Shown here one piece after another: positions 44,182 to 55,777 of a stretch of DNA of 64,000 nucleotides. The stretch's first letter is position 1; each line of letters begins with the position of its first letter. Source of the stretch: Cordilura impudica (taxonomy: Eukaryota; Arthropoda; Insecta; Diptera; Scathophagidae). The position numbers and the translations under genes are program-made. The notes under the pieces are model-generated. The model worked only from the letters and a program-made list of their open reading frames with translations, ran no database searches and was not told the origin of the DNA. The stretch is from positions 992,001 through 1,056,000 of the forward strand of contig OY821519.1 of NCBI GenBank assembly GCA_963682025.1, in the 5' to 3' direction.

Positions 44182-47068
44182 GGGTAAAAACATATGAAAT
44201 CAACCGAAAATATTAACATTTGTGACCTCATCACCTCCAAATTTGATAAAATTTTGTACACATGATTTATGGATCGACACAATAATATCTGCCAACTTTC
44301 AGACATATAGCCTTCGAACTTTCAGAATTATGGCCATTCCAAGTTGGCAAAAATCAATAAAAATGCACTCAGATGCCTTAATACAATTTTTAATATCTCG
44401 AAAAGTATTCATTGTACGTTAATAATGAGGGGCTCATTTTACAAACTAAAACATGCGCCATTCCAAAAAATTTTTTTTTCAAATTTTCGATCAAGGATAA
44501 TGTAAATAAAAAAAGGACTAAAATTTCAAAAGGATATTTCTCGAAAATCAATATTTTTAAAAATTTCAAAAAAATGTATGTTAATTCTTATTATGTTTTG
44601 TACAAGTCCGTCAAATTTCAATATGGAGTCTTTATTACAACATGAGTTATTAAGAAAAAAGCAGGCGAAGGTTTATGTATTTCATGAAATGTACCAAAAT
44701 ACAAAAAGGTGACAAATTACAAAAAGAAGGACAAATCAAATGTAACGGAACTTTTTCGAATTTTCTTTGCATAAACTCTTTTTCTCCATTGCTAAACCTT
44801 TAATAAAAAGTACAACATAATGTATTATCATTATTAAACACTTTATTACAGCATATTAATTTATTTCTGAAGGATTTCAATTAAAAAATCTGCATCTGCC
44901 GAGTATCGCTTGACTTTAATTTTTTTTTTATCTACAGGTTCAATAGAATGCAGCTTTTGAGTTCCAGGAATAGTACGCAAATCTTTAAAACGAATTTGAA
45001 GGAACCGTGGTTCTTCTTCGTGGTCTTCTAGAGTTAAAAACTCGAAATTACAGTTCAAAAGATTTTGCAGGCACCATTCATATAATTGTTTTGGAGTTGT
45101 TATTTGACCTTGTAATGGACGCTGTAAACTAGCTCGACGTGCCTCTCTATTTACGGTACCTCCAAGACCGTCACTTGGGCCTTTTCCATGGCTTGTTGCA
45201 AAAAAATGCCACTCAGCATTACATCCAAAATCTTCCATATGATAACATAAATTGATAAAGTTCTTTTTATTTTTAAACTGGGCAGCACTACCGTCTGAAA
45301 AATACGTACATTTCTCTTCAGTTTCCAGCAAAAGTCTTTTATTTTTCCTGACTTTTGTACCATTTTCAAAAACAGACACGAAATCTTTCTGTCCGGGCAT
45401 ACACCTGCTGACGTCATCGGATTCCCAGTTTTGGGTTAGGCGTACTCATCACACCCTTTGTTTCAACCAAATGCTTAACTTTTCGCGCGATATAGTTTGT
45501 AACCAGGAATTCTTCCTCAATTTTATGTATTGCCCAGCCTTTTGGTAAAATTGTTAGCAGTTGGATTTTCTCACTATTTTTTGTTAATGTTTTAAACTTT
45601 TCTTTTAATTGTTCTATTATTTCGGATTGTGGGCACATATGCGAAGTTGATTGTGCTAAACCGCGGAAAATTTTGTCTTGAATCGAATCACTTATTTTCC
45701 TGAATTTTGCATCTCTGTACCGTTTTTGATGTAACTTCTTTTTTATCGGAGATTGTTCCAGATACGGTAAAGATTGGTTTAATTTTGAAATAGCAACTTC
45801 TTCCGTGCCTGACGCAATGTCATCTTCTTCCGTGCCTGACGCAATGTCATCGAAAGTATCTACATTTTCGTTTATGTCTGAACCTTCTTCCAAATTAGAT
45901 TTATTAGATTTCTTCAGATGCGAAAATTTTATTCTACATGTCCCACAAATTTTATTTGAGATCATTATGTTTTTATCCTTAGTATACTGTAGCATCCATT
46001 CTTGGACTTGTCTTAAACTTTTATTGCACTCAGTGTGACCGAATTTTTTAAAAGGATTACAGCAAAATGTTGAATTGAATGGCATATTTTTTATTTAAAT
46101 ACCACAACCGAATGAATTGTGCACGACTTTTTTGTATTGACAATAATTATAATTTATTTAAATATTTAGTCTCTTTTTTTGTTTTTTTAAACGATCAAGT
46201 CACTTTAACACAATAACACTTTGACGTTTAGCACTTATGAAATCTAGTATTCAACTGAAGTTTGACTTACAGTCTCTGAACTATTTATACTGTTTTTTTT
46301 GGTACAAAAAATAGATAACAGGTAAAAAAATACACGCCTTGCTTTTCTTGAATTGGAAAATTTGCGTGATTTACGGGTCATAAAATGTTTTTTAAATAGG
46401 GACTGAATTTGCTACTGCCAATAAGCCGACCACAGGTCATAAAATATTTGTACATTTTTTGTGTGAACAGGCAATAAATATTTCGCCTAGGTTGTAAAGT
46501 CGAAAAAGTTCCGTTACATTTGATTTGTCCTTCTTTTTGTAATTTGTCACCTTTATGTATTTTGGTACATTTCATGAAATACATAAACCTTCGCCTGCTT
46601 TTTTCTTAATAACTCATGTTGTAATAATGACTCCAAATTGAAATTTGACAGATTTGTACAAAACATAATAAGAATTAACATATATTTTTTTTGAAATTTT
46701 TAAAAATATTGATTTTCGAGAAATCTCCTTTGGAAATTTTAGTCCTTTTTTTATTTACATTATCCTTGATCGAAAATTTGAAAAAAAAATTTTTTTGGAA
46801 TGGCGCATATTTAGTCTGTAAAATGAGCCCTTTATTATTAACGTACAATGAAGACTTTTCGAGATATTAAAAATTGTGTTAAGGCATCTGAGTGCATTTT
46901 TATTGATTTTTGCCAACTTGGAATGGCCATAATTCTGAAAATACGAGAGCTACGACACTGAAAGTTGGCAAACGCTATTATTATGTTTAACTTTCCCTTC
47001 GTACCAAAATTCATCCAATTCGAAATCGGTGCGGTCAACTCATTGGTTGATTTCATATGTTTTTACCC
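44182..47068 (-). mobile_element. 2,887-bp DNA transposon with ~570-bp TIRs and TACT duplication
   Basis: The ends are GGGTAAAAACATATGAAAT and its complement. The inverted arms run 44182-44759 and 46501-47068 with many small differences but the same landmarks (CCATTCCAAGTTGGCAAAAA, GCACTCAGATGCCTTAA, CTTCGCCTGC, TCCGTTACATTTGATTTGTC in inverse). TACT is directly repeated at 44178-44181 and 47069-47072. The interior encodes a broken transposase on the minus strand. Four-bp duplication and G-rich GGG ends remind me of Sola elements, but the assignment is a guess. Confidence 0.85.
44861..46085 (-). pseudogene. Internally deleted transposase of an unnamed family
   Basis: N-terminal ORF 46085-45414 (223 residues): Cys/His-rich start (CCNPFKKFGHTECNKSL, KICGTCRIKF), two tandem DDIASGTEE repeats, then a basic helical part with KRYRDAKFRKISDSI and VETKGVMSTPNPKLG. 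After a stop and a frameshift, ORF 45400-44861 (179 residues): MPGQKDFVSVFENG, then directly CTYFSDGSAAQFKNKKNFIN, EWHFFATSHGKGPSDGLGG, ARRASLQRPLQGQITTPKQL and IPGTQKLH. I know SDG.A.Q(Y/F)KN and ATSHGK(G/S)P(C/S)DG.GGT from a transposon family widespread in insects and cnidarians. Between MPG.KD and SDG these proteins normally have well over 100 more residues, so the core is deleted. SDG is likely a catalytic Asp. Confidence 0.7.
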
Positions 47069-47532
47069 TACTAATGTCTAGTGGTTCAAGTGATATTCAC
47101 CTGGAATTAATTGATTCACAATGTTGTGCGGCTATGCAAGATTTATTTAATCATCAGACGGGCAATTTACCAAATAATATCTAAATAAAGAAAAATACTA
47201 AAATATTCGAAATTTGGCAAAAAAAAAAAAATGTTGGTTATAATGAACCAAAATATAAGTCCATCGCGATCTAGGACAAGTGATGAACATTTGTATGCGA
47301 TACTAAGAATTTTGGACAAGTAATTTTGATTCAGATATTGAAAAATTAAGCATTAGTTGTAAACGACTACATTTATCGCATTAAATAAAGACTTTGTAAT
47401 TAGACTATTTTATTGTGAAAATTTAAATTAACTTTATTTCAGCTTTTAATAAATTTTTTTTTGGCCCCCGAGTAATTCTCTAATTAGATAATGGCCCGTC
47501 AGTTGAAAACTTTGGCGATGACTGCTCTAAAC

Positions 47533-47671
47533 ACATGGCGTTGAACAACTAAAAGTTGTTTGATCTGTTTGGGAACTCAACCACCGTAAAGGATTTCGCT
47601 GGATTTCGTAGAAGAACTTGATAGCTTATGCGATAATCTGCAGAGAAGCGAAAGTATACCAAAAAAATCAT
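47533..47671. other. Short spacer, nothing recognised
   Basis: Between the hAT target duplication and the family E repeat. No feature seen. Confidence 0.4.
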
Positions 47672-47940
47672 GTAAGTCCGATCACAGTGGAGATGTGTAA
47701 ATATCTGGTAATTAAAGATTTTTTTATGGCACTTTTTTAAAATCAAACAGAAAGCGTCATCTATGTATCACTTACAGCAAACAACTGCAGGGGCTCTGCT
47801 AATATAAAAATATTTATTATTATTTATTATTTCAACTGGTTAATGTTTTATTTTTCGTTTTAATTTTTTATTCTTCATTTTAATTTTTTTATTTTTCAGT
47901 TTTTCTTTCATTTTTCATTTTTTTTTTTTCATTTTCAAAC
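47672..47940 (+). repeat. Family E dispersed repeat, second copy
   Basis: GTAAGTCCGATCACAGTGGA to GCAAACAACTGCAGGGGCTC and ATTTATTATTATTTATTATT, then a TTTTTCATTTT-like tail. About 90% like 36786-37050 by eye. Confidence 0.75.
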
Positions 47941-48700
47941 AGGTTATTACATATCATAATTTTTTCACCAATACAATCATAAGTCACACCGATTTTGTCT
48001 TACGTTTTACATGTTACGCTGTTTTAGTGATTGTATTGTGAAATAGAAATTTAGCCCCATGCGCGTATAAATGCTTACACATCAATAATCTTCGCCTGAC
48101 ATACATATGCAAATATTAAGGCGAAATGGATGAAAGTATGTCGAGACATTCGGAAATTCTACTCCAAAAACGAAGACTGCCTTTAAGAGGATACCTTCCT
48201 TGATACACCGGCAGAAGATAAATTCAGCACATCAACCGGACGAGCAAGATGTTGGGTACAAAAAAGTATGGAGGAGTGTTCAAATTTTACAAGAAAGGAA
48301 TCTTCCATTTGACCATGATTGATGGAAAAGTCGTAAACGAACTGACAAATACAATCTCAACATTCTCATGCCCAAATAGCAAAATGACACAAAATAACTT
48401 TAGAAATTTGAACGATTCTACAAACGAGGAGAACAACTATTAGTATGGAATCTCACCATTGCACGCAAGGATAAGGTGCGGATACGGGAACTCAAACAAT
48501 ATAATTGCATATCAGTCTTCGCCAATTGGAGAGCTTTCCGAATAGGCTCTGGAGTCCCTCAGCAAATTTTATAATAAATATAGATGCTCGAACACGGTCA
48601 TAGTATCAAGGGTCAGGCAAAATGAGGACCTCTTCAACGTGTTGGTAGCATCCTCCGATCCACTTATTTCATCTCTGCGGCATGTGAAGTACAATAATTA
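47941..48700 (+). other. Unassigned sequence ahead of a LINE relic
   Basis: The ORF at 48249-48443 (MLGTKKYGGVFKFYKKGIFH...) shows no known domain. 48520-48680 translates with interruptions to NRLWSPSANF and SRVRQNEDLFNVLVASSDP, which looks protein-derived, perhaps the ORF1 or 5' part of the LINE that follows, but I cannot identify it. Confidence 0.35.
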
Positions 48701-48749
48701 TAGTTCAGAAATAATTGGTTTATTAGAATATAGCTTCTGTTATGAATTG

Positions 48750-49600
48750 TGATAATTATTTTGTGCATGAAACTGCAATATTTCTTTAAATTTTCATCAA
48801 CTTCAACACGGCTCTTATTTTCATATCTAACAGAACGAACACAATCCGTATTTTCTAATAATACTTGGTATTATCCATTAACCCTTACTAGAAGAGTTCC
48901 ATCAGGGTCGATTCTGGGACCATTATTTTTCTCACTATAGGTATGTGAATGGTTTGCCAAAACAACTTTCTCATAGTAAAATACATTTGTATGCAGATGA
49001 TGTTCAATTATATCTGAGTAGCCCAATATAATCAATTGATGAAATTCTGATCATCGTTTACATCTTAGAAAAATCTAAATATGAGCTACAGCAAATGGAC
49101 TTTGTTTGTATGCAGAAAAAAAAAAATAAATGTAAATAAATGTAAAAAGAAACTTTTTCACTTTCAATGATTTTTTAAAAATTAATGACGAAAGAAGAAA
49201 GACCGTGCAAGCAACGAAAAATCTCGAAATTATCTTCAACAATCATCTTACCTGGACAAGTCACACTAACTCACTGGTTGGACAAACTTACATTGAACTT
49301 ATATCCCTCTGGTCAACCCAGTATTTTACACCCCTTAAGAGTACGGATATTGTTGGTAAAAGTTTATCTTATTGTGATGCATTTGGTATCAGGAAGTTTG
49401 AGCATATTTCATCTTTTCCAAAAAGCCTTAACAGCGTATCTTTTGATAACTTGCTTAAGATTCGAACACTAATATTTTTTAAAAAAATTATTTATAATAA
49501 AAATCTACAATATATTTATACAAGAATTCGTTACGGAAGATCGCAAAGAGGTAGAAAGATCATTCTCCCTAGACATAAATATCTTGTGTCAGAATAGAAT
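48750..49600 (+). pseudogene. LINE reverse transcriptase relic, C-terminal half
   Basis: 48800-48940: FSYLTERTQSVFSNNTWYYP and VPSGSILGPLFFSL (RT motif B, normally VPQGS.LGPL). In the next frame come LPKQLSHSKIHLYADDVQLY with YADD (about 48990). 49205-49597: KNLEIIFNNHLTWTSHTNSL, SLWSTQYFTPLK, then an internal deletion to KFEHISSFPKSL, NLLKIRTLIFFKKIIY and RSQRGRKIILPRHKYLVSE (post-RT tail). Motif A is gone. Several frameshifts. A non-LTR element of the CR1/jockey/I assemblage; clade uncertain. Confidence 0.75.
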
Positions 49601-49717
49601 ATTATTCCACAAAACCACCAATTTAACAGCAACGCAAACAATTTTAAATTATTTTTATTTAAATTTTTTGCCTGATTTTAAAATAATCTAATATTGTGAT
49701 AAATTAAATTATTATTA

Positions 49718-50050
49718 CTAGCAGGTTCCAGTCCTCGAAATTCGGGCGCAAATTCTAGGAAATTTTATTTTTCATTGAATAAAGACCCTATCAATTATAG
49801 CCAATTCATAAATCAACACAAAAAACAACTCATTTTTATTACAAACACATTAACAAATTTAATAAACACACACATATCATTGTGTGTGCTTTAAATGCAA
49901 TTTACTCAAAATAAATTAAAAAATCTGTAAATCTGCAAATCGGCTAAAAAGAAATATCTTTCAAATAATATACGTTTGGTCAAAATCAGGATAAAATGGT
50001 AGAACAAAACATCAGTCGCAAGAAATCGCCTAGCCTATTAATATTATAGA
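49718..50050 (-). mobile_element. Short Helitron, family B, first of three in a cluster
   Basis: CTAGCAGGTTCC, hairpin CTCGAAATTCGGG, right end CCTATTAATATTATAGA before T. Followed by a 131-bp spacer that is repeated 500 bp further on. Confidence 0.85.
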
Positions 50051-51050
50051 TTAGTTTTAAGTTTTTAAATTTTGCTAAACTTATACATCTAACAATAACG
50101 CTTTACTGTATTGTAATTAGAAGATTTAATCTTGGTCTACTGGAAATTTTCAAATAAATAAATTATCGAATTAAATAATAACTAGCAGATTCCAACCCTC
50201 GAAATTCGAGTGCAAATTCTAGGAAATTTTATTTTTTCATTAAATAAAGACCCCAAAAGTATGCTAATCAATTATAGCCAATTCACAAATCAACACTAAA
50301 AACAACTCATTTTTATTACAAAGACATTAACAAATTCAATAAACACATATTGTATAATTTTATGCATGTGTTAGTAGCAGCTTTAAATGTAATTTACTCA
50401 AAATAAAGGAAAAAATTAGAAAATCTGTAAATCTACAAATCGGCTAAAAAGAAATACCTTTCAAATAATATACGTTTGGTCAAAATCAGGATAAAATGGT
50501 AGAACAAAACATCAGTCACAAGAAAGCGCCTAGCCAATTAATATTATAGATTAGTTTTAAGTTTTTAAATTTTGTTAAACTTATACATCTAACAATAACG
50601 CTTTACTGTATTGTAATTAGAAGATTTAATCTTGGTCTACTGGAAATTTTCAAATAAATAAATTATCTAATTAAATAATAACTAGCAGATTCCAGCCCTC
50701 GAAATTCGAGTGCAAATTCTAGGAAATTTTATTTTTTCATTAAATAAAAACCCTAAAGGTATGCTAATCAATTAAAGCCAATTCACAAATCAACACAAAA
50801 AAGCAAATTCATTTTTATTACAAACACATTAACAAATTTAATAAAACACACATAGCATATGTATAATTTTATGTATGTGCTAGTAGCAAGTTTAAATGCA
50901 ATTTACTCAAAATAAAGAAAAAAATCAAAAAATCTGTAAGTCTGCAAAACGGCTAAAAAGAAATACCTTTCAAATAATATACGTTTGATCAAAATCGCTA
51001 GAAAACGGTAAAACAAATCATCGGTCACAAGAAATCGCCTAACCTATTAA
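50051..51050. repeat. 500-bp tandem duplication (spacer plus Helitron)
   Basis: The spacer starting TTAGTTTTAAGTTTTTAAAT at 50051 recurs at 50551, and CTAGCAGATTCC at 50182 recurs at 50682: exactly 500 bp in both cases. The spacers differ at only a few sites (GCTAAAC/GTTAAAC, TATCGAATT/TATCTAATT). Confidence 0.9.
50182..50550 (-). mobile_element. Short Helitron, family B, second of three
   Basis: CTAGCAGATTCCAACC to CGCCTAGCCAATTAATATTATAGA. This element plus the spacer before or after it constitutes the unit of the 500-bp duplication. Confidence 0.9.
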
Positions 51051-51059
51051 TATTATAGA
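50682..51059 (-). mobile_element. Short Helitron, family B, third of three
   Basis: CTAGCAGATTCCAGCC with CTCGAAATTCGAG to CGCCTAACCTATTAATATTATAGA before T. Intact ends, about 378 bp. Confidence 0.9.
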
Positions 51060-52345
51060 TATCACAATTTGACAAAATAAATTCGAAAAATCTTATTTTT
51101 TTTTATGATTTTATAACATATAAATCTCGAAAAAAAAAAACATAAATTTATAAAATATAAAAATTATATCAAAATTATAAATTTTAAAATTATAAAATGG
51201 TTAAAAATCATGTTTTTTTAGTTAAGATGAACATGATTTTTCATGCCGTTAACAAATATAAGCTTTGATAACTCATAAGTAAGCTTTGATAACCCATAAG
51301 GAGGCGTAGCATCTTGTTCAAACACTTCCATTTCCTAGGCTAGACAATTATCTTTGATATGCCTTTTAACCTATTTGATTATCTCGATTGGCTCAAAAAC
51401 TCAAAAGGCGCCACTGTGCGCTGGTGAACCTGGAGGTGACTTGAACTTTTTTATATATATTTTTTTAAATAGAAAGCGTAACGGCAGTTGTCAAAATTGT
51501 CGTCAAAATTACCGCAGAAATCATATATTGCACTTAGAACAGCTGGCACTTACTATCTGTACTTTTCGATTAAATATAATAGGAGAAACAAGTGTTCGTT
51601 ACATATGTGCGAGTATGGGTATAATGACGCACTGCTACAGTTACCATTATAAATAAATTTAGTTGTTAGTAATTATCATCATTACATCATTACAATATTT
51701 AGCTTTTCATCACAGTTCCATGATTTATGAAGAAAAGTTCGTAAAGTTATGAAAATATATTTGTGTGACAGAATTACGTGTTTATATTCATTGTAAAAGT
51801 ACATTCAATATTTTGGGTCTGCAATTGTTGTTGTCATTATAATTACAGTTAATATTTCATTAAAATATATTTTCACATTCAAAATGTTTGAAGAGTCTCT
51901 TGTCTTTGTTTGTTAAAATTCGAACAAGTGTTAAAAAATTTAAGATAATCCTGACAATTTTAATCGTTACTGTTGTCATCTAATCCAAATAAAAATTTCT
52001 TAAAACTTTAAACTCTTATCGTTATCGTTCATGAGTTTGGAAGTTTTTCGAAGTTGAAATAATGAAGGCCCATATGAGTACTCTATAAACAACGTATAAA
52101 TGTAAATATGTATATTGTACTTGTAACTAATCTCTGCAAGTGGTGTGTACAAGTACTTGCATACGTATATACCCAGCAAAAAAAAGTGGCACAAAAATAA
52201 CCACAACTACCGATAACTAAATAAAGTTATTTATTTTTTTTTTGGCATAAACACTGGAGAATTGAAGATGGAGTTGCCATTGGAGCGAAGTACAGCTATT
52301 TCAATCACTGCCTTAAAACAAGTGGTCATAAAGTGTTGTTTTGCG
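51060..52345. other. No gene recognised
   Basis: AT-rich. The 100-residue ORF at 51354-51656 has no recognisable domain. No internal repeat or RNA feature noted. Confidence 0.4.
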
Positions 52346-52349
52346 GATA

Positions 52350-52752
52350 TCGCACCTGTACCTCTAAAGTGAGTCAACTCAAAATTTACAAATTTTCAGT
52401 AGAGACAAAAAACGGTTTTTTTTTTTAATATTTACTATAAAACTTAAAAACAGTTGTGTCATTGTAAAGAGTTGCGAATAATAAGTATACAACAGTAGTT
52501 GTTTTTGCGATTTTTTCAGTGATCATCAAAAATAACAAGTTTTTTGGGTGGAAATATATTTTCTTGTGGATTTTAAAGAAGATACTCTTTTAACACAAAG
52601 AGGGTTACAACTTTTATTTTTTCTGCGAAAGGCTAGAAAAATCGATGCAAGATTTTTACAGTGGATAGATATGACCACTGTGTAGCGTTTTTTTTGCAAA
52701 AAGTGAAAATTGAAAAATTTTGATTTGACTCACTTTAGAGGTGCAGATGCGA
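52350..52752. mobile_element. MITE family G, copy 2
   Basis: TA (52348-52349) then TCGCACCTGTACCTCTAAAG; right end complement with TA at 52753-52754. Internal sequence matches 1555-1965, including GTGGATAGATATGACCACTG. Confidence 0.85.
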
Positions 52753-52759
52753 TATATTG

Positions 52760-53660
52760 ATTGAATGCCAGTCAACTGTTTATGTCGATTCCATTAGTGG
52801 ACATTTATTTATAATGAAAAAGGTAACATATTTTGTATTTCTACTTTTGCTCTTAACATGACCTTTCACGAAGTAATAAAATAATTTTCAGGTGATACAT
52901 ATGACCAGTCACATTGTTTGCGGGGCTTTTTGAATATTTTTGTATGTATTTAATCGTGTTGAGCTATTTGCGGTGTGTTACACTTGTGGGATTTAATACA
53001 TTTATAGCAGAATGTACACCAAATACAAGTGATATCTTTACGGTTGCTTGATTTCGATGTATTTGTAAATTGTATTATTGCTTGTTGTCAAATTCTACTG
53101 CGGCATTATGGGAGTTTTACAAATATTTTCGGTTAATTTGTCAATGTTTGTTTATTAAGTGTATATAGTTTATTCCCTTTCATTTTAAAACCTGCATAAA
53201 TACAATTGATAGAATTTGCTTATTAGGTTTCAATAGGGATGCCAAATGGAAAATCCGGGGATTCTTTTCATTCCCAGAATTTTAAAATCATAGTTTCTAT
53301 ATTCCTAATTCTAGTTCAATAATCCCAATACTAAATCAGATTTTGATGATAATTTTATAACATGTTTCTTAAAAAAAGCGAATTACAAATATTTATCTGA
53401 CGCTTTAAAAAATTTTAGAAGAAAATTTTGATGTTTTTCATCGTTTCAAAATGAAGTGATGTTATCTCTCGATAAATGTAAAAGTCCCATAAAGTCAACT
53501 TAAACGAGCATGATGTTAAATAAATAAAAATTTTCAGGCCGGCGTCTCTATTTTACATAAAATTTATATAATATTATAAAAGCAATTTAAATAAATTTGA
53601 AGTTAGTGACTTTTTAAATTAAAAATTGTAAATTAATTTACAAACCCCGAGTTCCGGTAT
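52760..53660. other. No gene recognised
   Basis: AT-rich sequence hosting the mariner insertion at its right edge (TTACAAACCCCGAGTTCCGG continues after it at about 54970 as ATTGAGACAAACCCGG). Nothing coding. Confidence 0.4.
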
Positions 53661-53665
53661 TTGTA

Positions 53666-54963
53666 AAGGGTCCGCCAAATAACTTTTTTTTTTTTGAAAA
53701 TCCTATAAAAAAAACTACTGAATATTATCTCAAATTTCTTTTTTTATTTGAAAGTATAATCCTTCCGGTTAATAATGGAAAATAATTTCATTCAAATGGC
53801 TGCCTCGGCTGGCCATGCAGTAGCCTACACGATCGGTCCAATTGTTAAGCACATTATCGATTGTGTGCAGCTGTATTTCACCAATGGCTTCACGAATATT
53901 GTCTTTTAAAGCGTCAATTGTCTCTCGCTTGTTGGCGTAACAGTTATCTTTGAGGGCACCCCACATATAATAGTCCAACGGTGTCAAATCGCAGCTCCGA
54001 GGTGGCCAAACGACATCAGCTCTGCGGCTGATAATGCGATCTTCAAAAACAGGGCGCAAAACATCGAGTGTAGCTTCGGCTGTGTGGCACGTAGCGCCGT
54101 CCTGTTGAAATTGCCAATATCCTCCTCTTCAATTTTTGTGAACACAAATTCGTTCAACATGGCCCGATAACGATCGCCATTGACTGTAACGGCCACTCCT
54201 TGCTCATTTTCGAAGAAAAATGGCCCAATTATGCCTCTGGACCAAAATCCGCACCAAACAGTGACTCGTTTTGGGTTATCGGCTTTTCAATGTATGCGTG
54301 CGGGTTTTCTGTGCCCCAAATGCGACAATTTTGCTTGTTTACATCCCCGCCAAGATCAAAATGAGCTTCATCTGAAAAGATGATTTTTTTTTGGCAAAAT
54401 CGGCATCTTCTGTAAGTCGATCGCAGGAACACTTAGCGAAGCGAAAACGCATTGGATGGTCAGTTGGCTTCAATTCCTGAACCAAGTGAACTTTTTATGG
54501 CGTCATTCCAAGGTCTTTATGCAAAATTCGTCTCAATGATGCCTCCGAAATGTTCAATTCTTGAGAACGACGGTGAATTGATGTTGAAGGTGCTTAACGC
54601 ACACTTTCCGCCACAGCAGCAATATTCTCGGGTGTACACACTGTTTTTGGCTTTTCGCGCTTTGGTTTCTCGATGAGAATGCCAGTTTCTTTCACTTTTT
54701 TTCACAAGATAACGAACATACGGAGCTGACGGTGCTTCTCTTCTTCCAAAATCCGTACGCAATTTTCGCACACATTCTGCAACATTACCATGATTTTCAA
54801 AGTAATGTCGCAATATTTCCTAGCGTTGTTCAAGCGTATACACAACCATATTCGTTCAGCGGAAGCATAAAACTAATTATCTGTCAAATCAGACATGAGG
54901 TAAGTGTTGCCATTCACGAAATAAGCACTAGTTGAAAAAAAAAACGTTAGATGGCGGACCCTT
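53666..54963 (-). mobile_element. 1,298-bp DD41D mariner-type element with intact termini
   Basis: TA at 53664-53665 and 54964-54965. The ends are AAGGGTCCGCCAAATAAC and, in complement, AAGGGTCCGCCATCTAACG, both followed by a T/A run. The length is typical of mariner-like elements. It contains the transposase pseudogene 53769-54849 and nothing else has inserted in it, so it is among the younger elements in the window. Confidence 0.95.
53769..54849 (-). pseudogene. DD41D mariner-type transposase, nearly full length
   Basis: Start ATG 54849 (MVVYTLEQR then a TAG stop where Trp is expected). HTH part: ILRHYFENHGNVAECVRKLR, RREAPSAPYVRYLVKK. First catalytic Asp in FSDEAHFDLGGDVNKQN (about 54395). 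After a frameshift near 54290: VAVTVNGDRYRAMLNEF and TKIEEEDI. After a second frameshift near 54115: FQQDGATCHTAEA (second Asp, codon 54101-54099) and PPRSCDLTPLDYYMWG (third Asp, codon 53975-53973), 41 residues apart. C-terminus GSHLNEIIFHY. One stop and at least two frame breaks, otherwise complete at about 350 residues. Same class as the relic at 60-482 but a distinct lineage. Confidence 0.9.
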
Positions 54964-54969
54964 TATATA

Positions 54970-55777
54970 AAATTGAGACAAACCCGGTGTTCGATTATTT
55001 TCAAAATCAAAAATTGCAAAAGCTATCGAAAAAATTTCAATATCCATTATATTTTTACTTTTAGTCTATGCAGTTTTAATAAAATTTTTATGAAAATATT
55101 CATTTACTAATAAAAAAAAATAAAAATCAATTGATAAAATTCGATTCACAAGTTATTGGTCAAATAATTGAATGTGCTACTAACAATGACATGAAAGTAA
55201 AAGAAACTGGTGTCGTCAATTATTAAACGAAAAGTAAATAAAAACGTTTTTATTCAGATTCAAATTTTGACTGAAATTCTTACCACATCAAAAGATAGAG
55301 GTAACTACATATACATCAAAATTCCAAGCCATTAAGCATTAAAACGGAGAAAACTAAACAATGGGAAATAATACTTTTTAACATACTTTGCTTTCAGTTA
55401 CGATTAATACAGTTTGAAGCAATGCTGCGGAGTCGGAGTCGGTAGTAGTTTTGCTTTTTTCCATGGACTCCGACTCCCAAAAATATTAATTTTTTTATTA
55501 TTTTTTTTTATTCTCCCTTTATTCGACTTTATTAGAACAAGTTATGAGATTTTACAAAATATATTACAGTTGGGCAATTCACAACAGGTGTTGTATCGTT
55601 GTATCTGTTGTATCGTGTATTACTTTACAATAGTGTAAAATTGTTATTGGTAATTTTCATTGAAAAATCTGATACAGCGATACAACTTCATTTGCTATGT
55701 TTAGTAAGTGTTGTATATTGTATCATAACATATCAGTCCCAAGTGAATGCCATTTTTTTATGAAAAAGAAAAAAAAA
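54970..55777. other. No gene; two short repeat-like patches
   Basis: GCGGAGTCGGAGTCGG near 55427 has its partial complement GACTCCGACTCC at 55465 (small foldback). 55585-55735 has repeated TGTTGTATCGT / GATACAGCGATACAAC stretches, an inverted TGTATC-rich patch. No coding sequence. Confidence 0.45.

Larger units (their letters stand above)
42316..47180 (+). pseudogene. hAT transposase relic in three pieces
   Basis: Piece 1 (42316-42450): MGGRKRKVDS, CRVFNEYWKRKYFFTVF, LCLVCRTTVAV, a BED-type start with its CxxC. Piece 2 (43222-44181): LQDASTKASLF, LSRQTVTRRIEQISDNLMS, then the DESTD-equivalent region in fragments (ALDESCDIKD in frame around 43580), KNRTTGAELFNEGEKCLLKC, NLVNATSDGFPNL and INRRFNCFRIIENDLSIIRI. 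Piece 3 (47069-47180): SSGSSDIHLELIDSQCCAAM. The order is that of GTF2IRD2-like hAT transposases. The DINE-like copy separates pieces 1 and 2 and the TACT element pieces 2 and 3. The dimerisation domain is not seen. Many stops. Confidence 0.75.
41946..47524 (+). mobile_element. hAT element with 8-bp target duplication, split by two insertions
   Basis: CTCTAAAC is at 41938-41945 and 47525-47532. The ends read CAGCCATGGCCAAA and, in complement, CAGTCATCGCCAAA; both are followed by an ACGGCCCG / GACGGGCC block. Inside are a DINE-like copy (42451-43219) and the TACT element (44182-47068). Removing these leaves about 1.9 kb, which is a plausible decayed hAT. The coding relic is listed separately. 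Confidence 0.85.

Noticed and set aside
45252..46038. Plus-strand ORFs (45252-45548, 45805-46038)
   Set aside because: Antisense shadows of the TACT-element transposase.
51354..51656. 100-residue ORF
   Set aside because: No domain, no repeat copy, length expected by chance in a window of this size.
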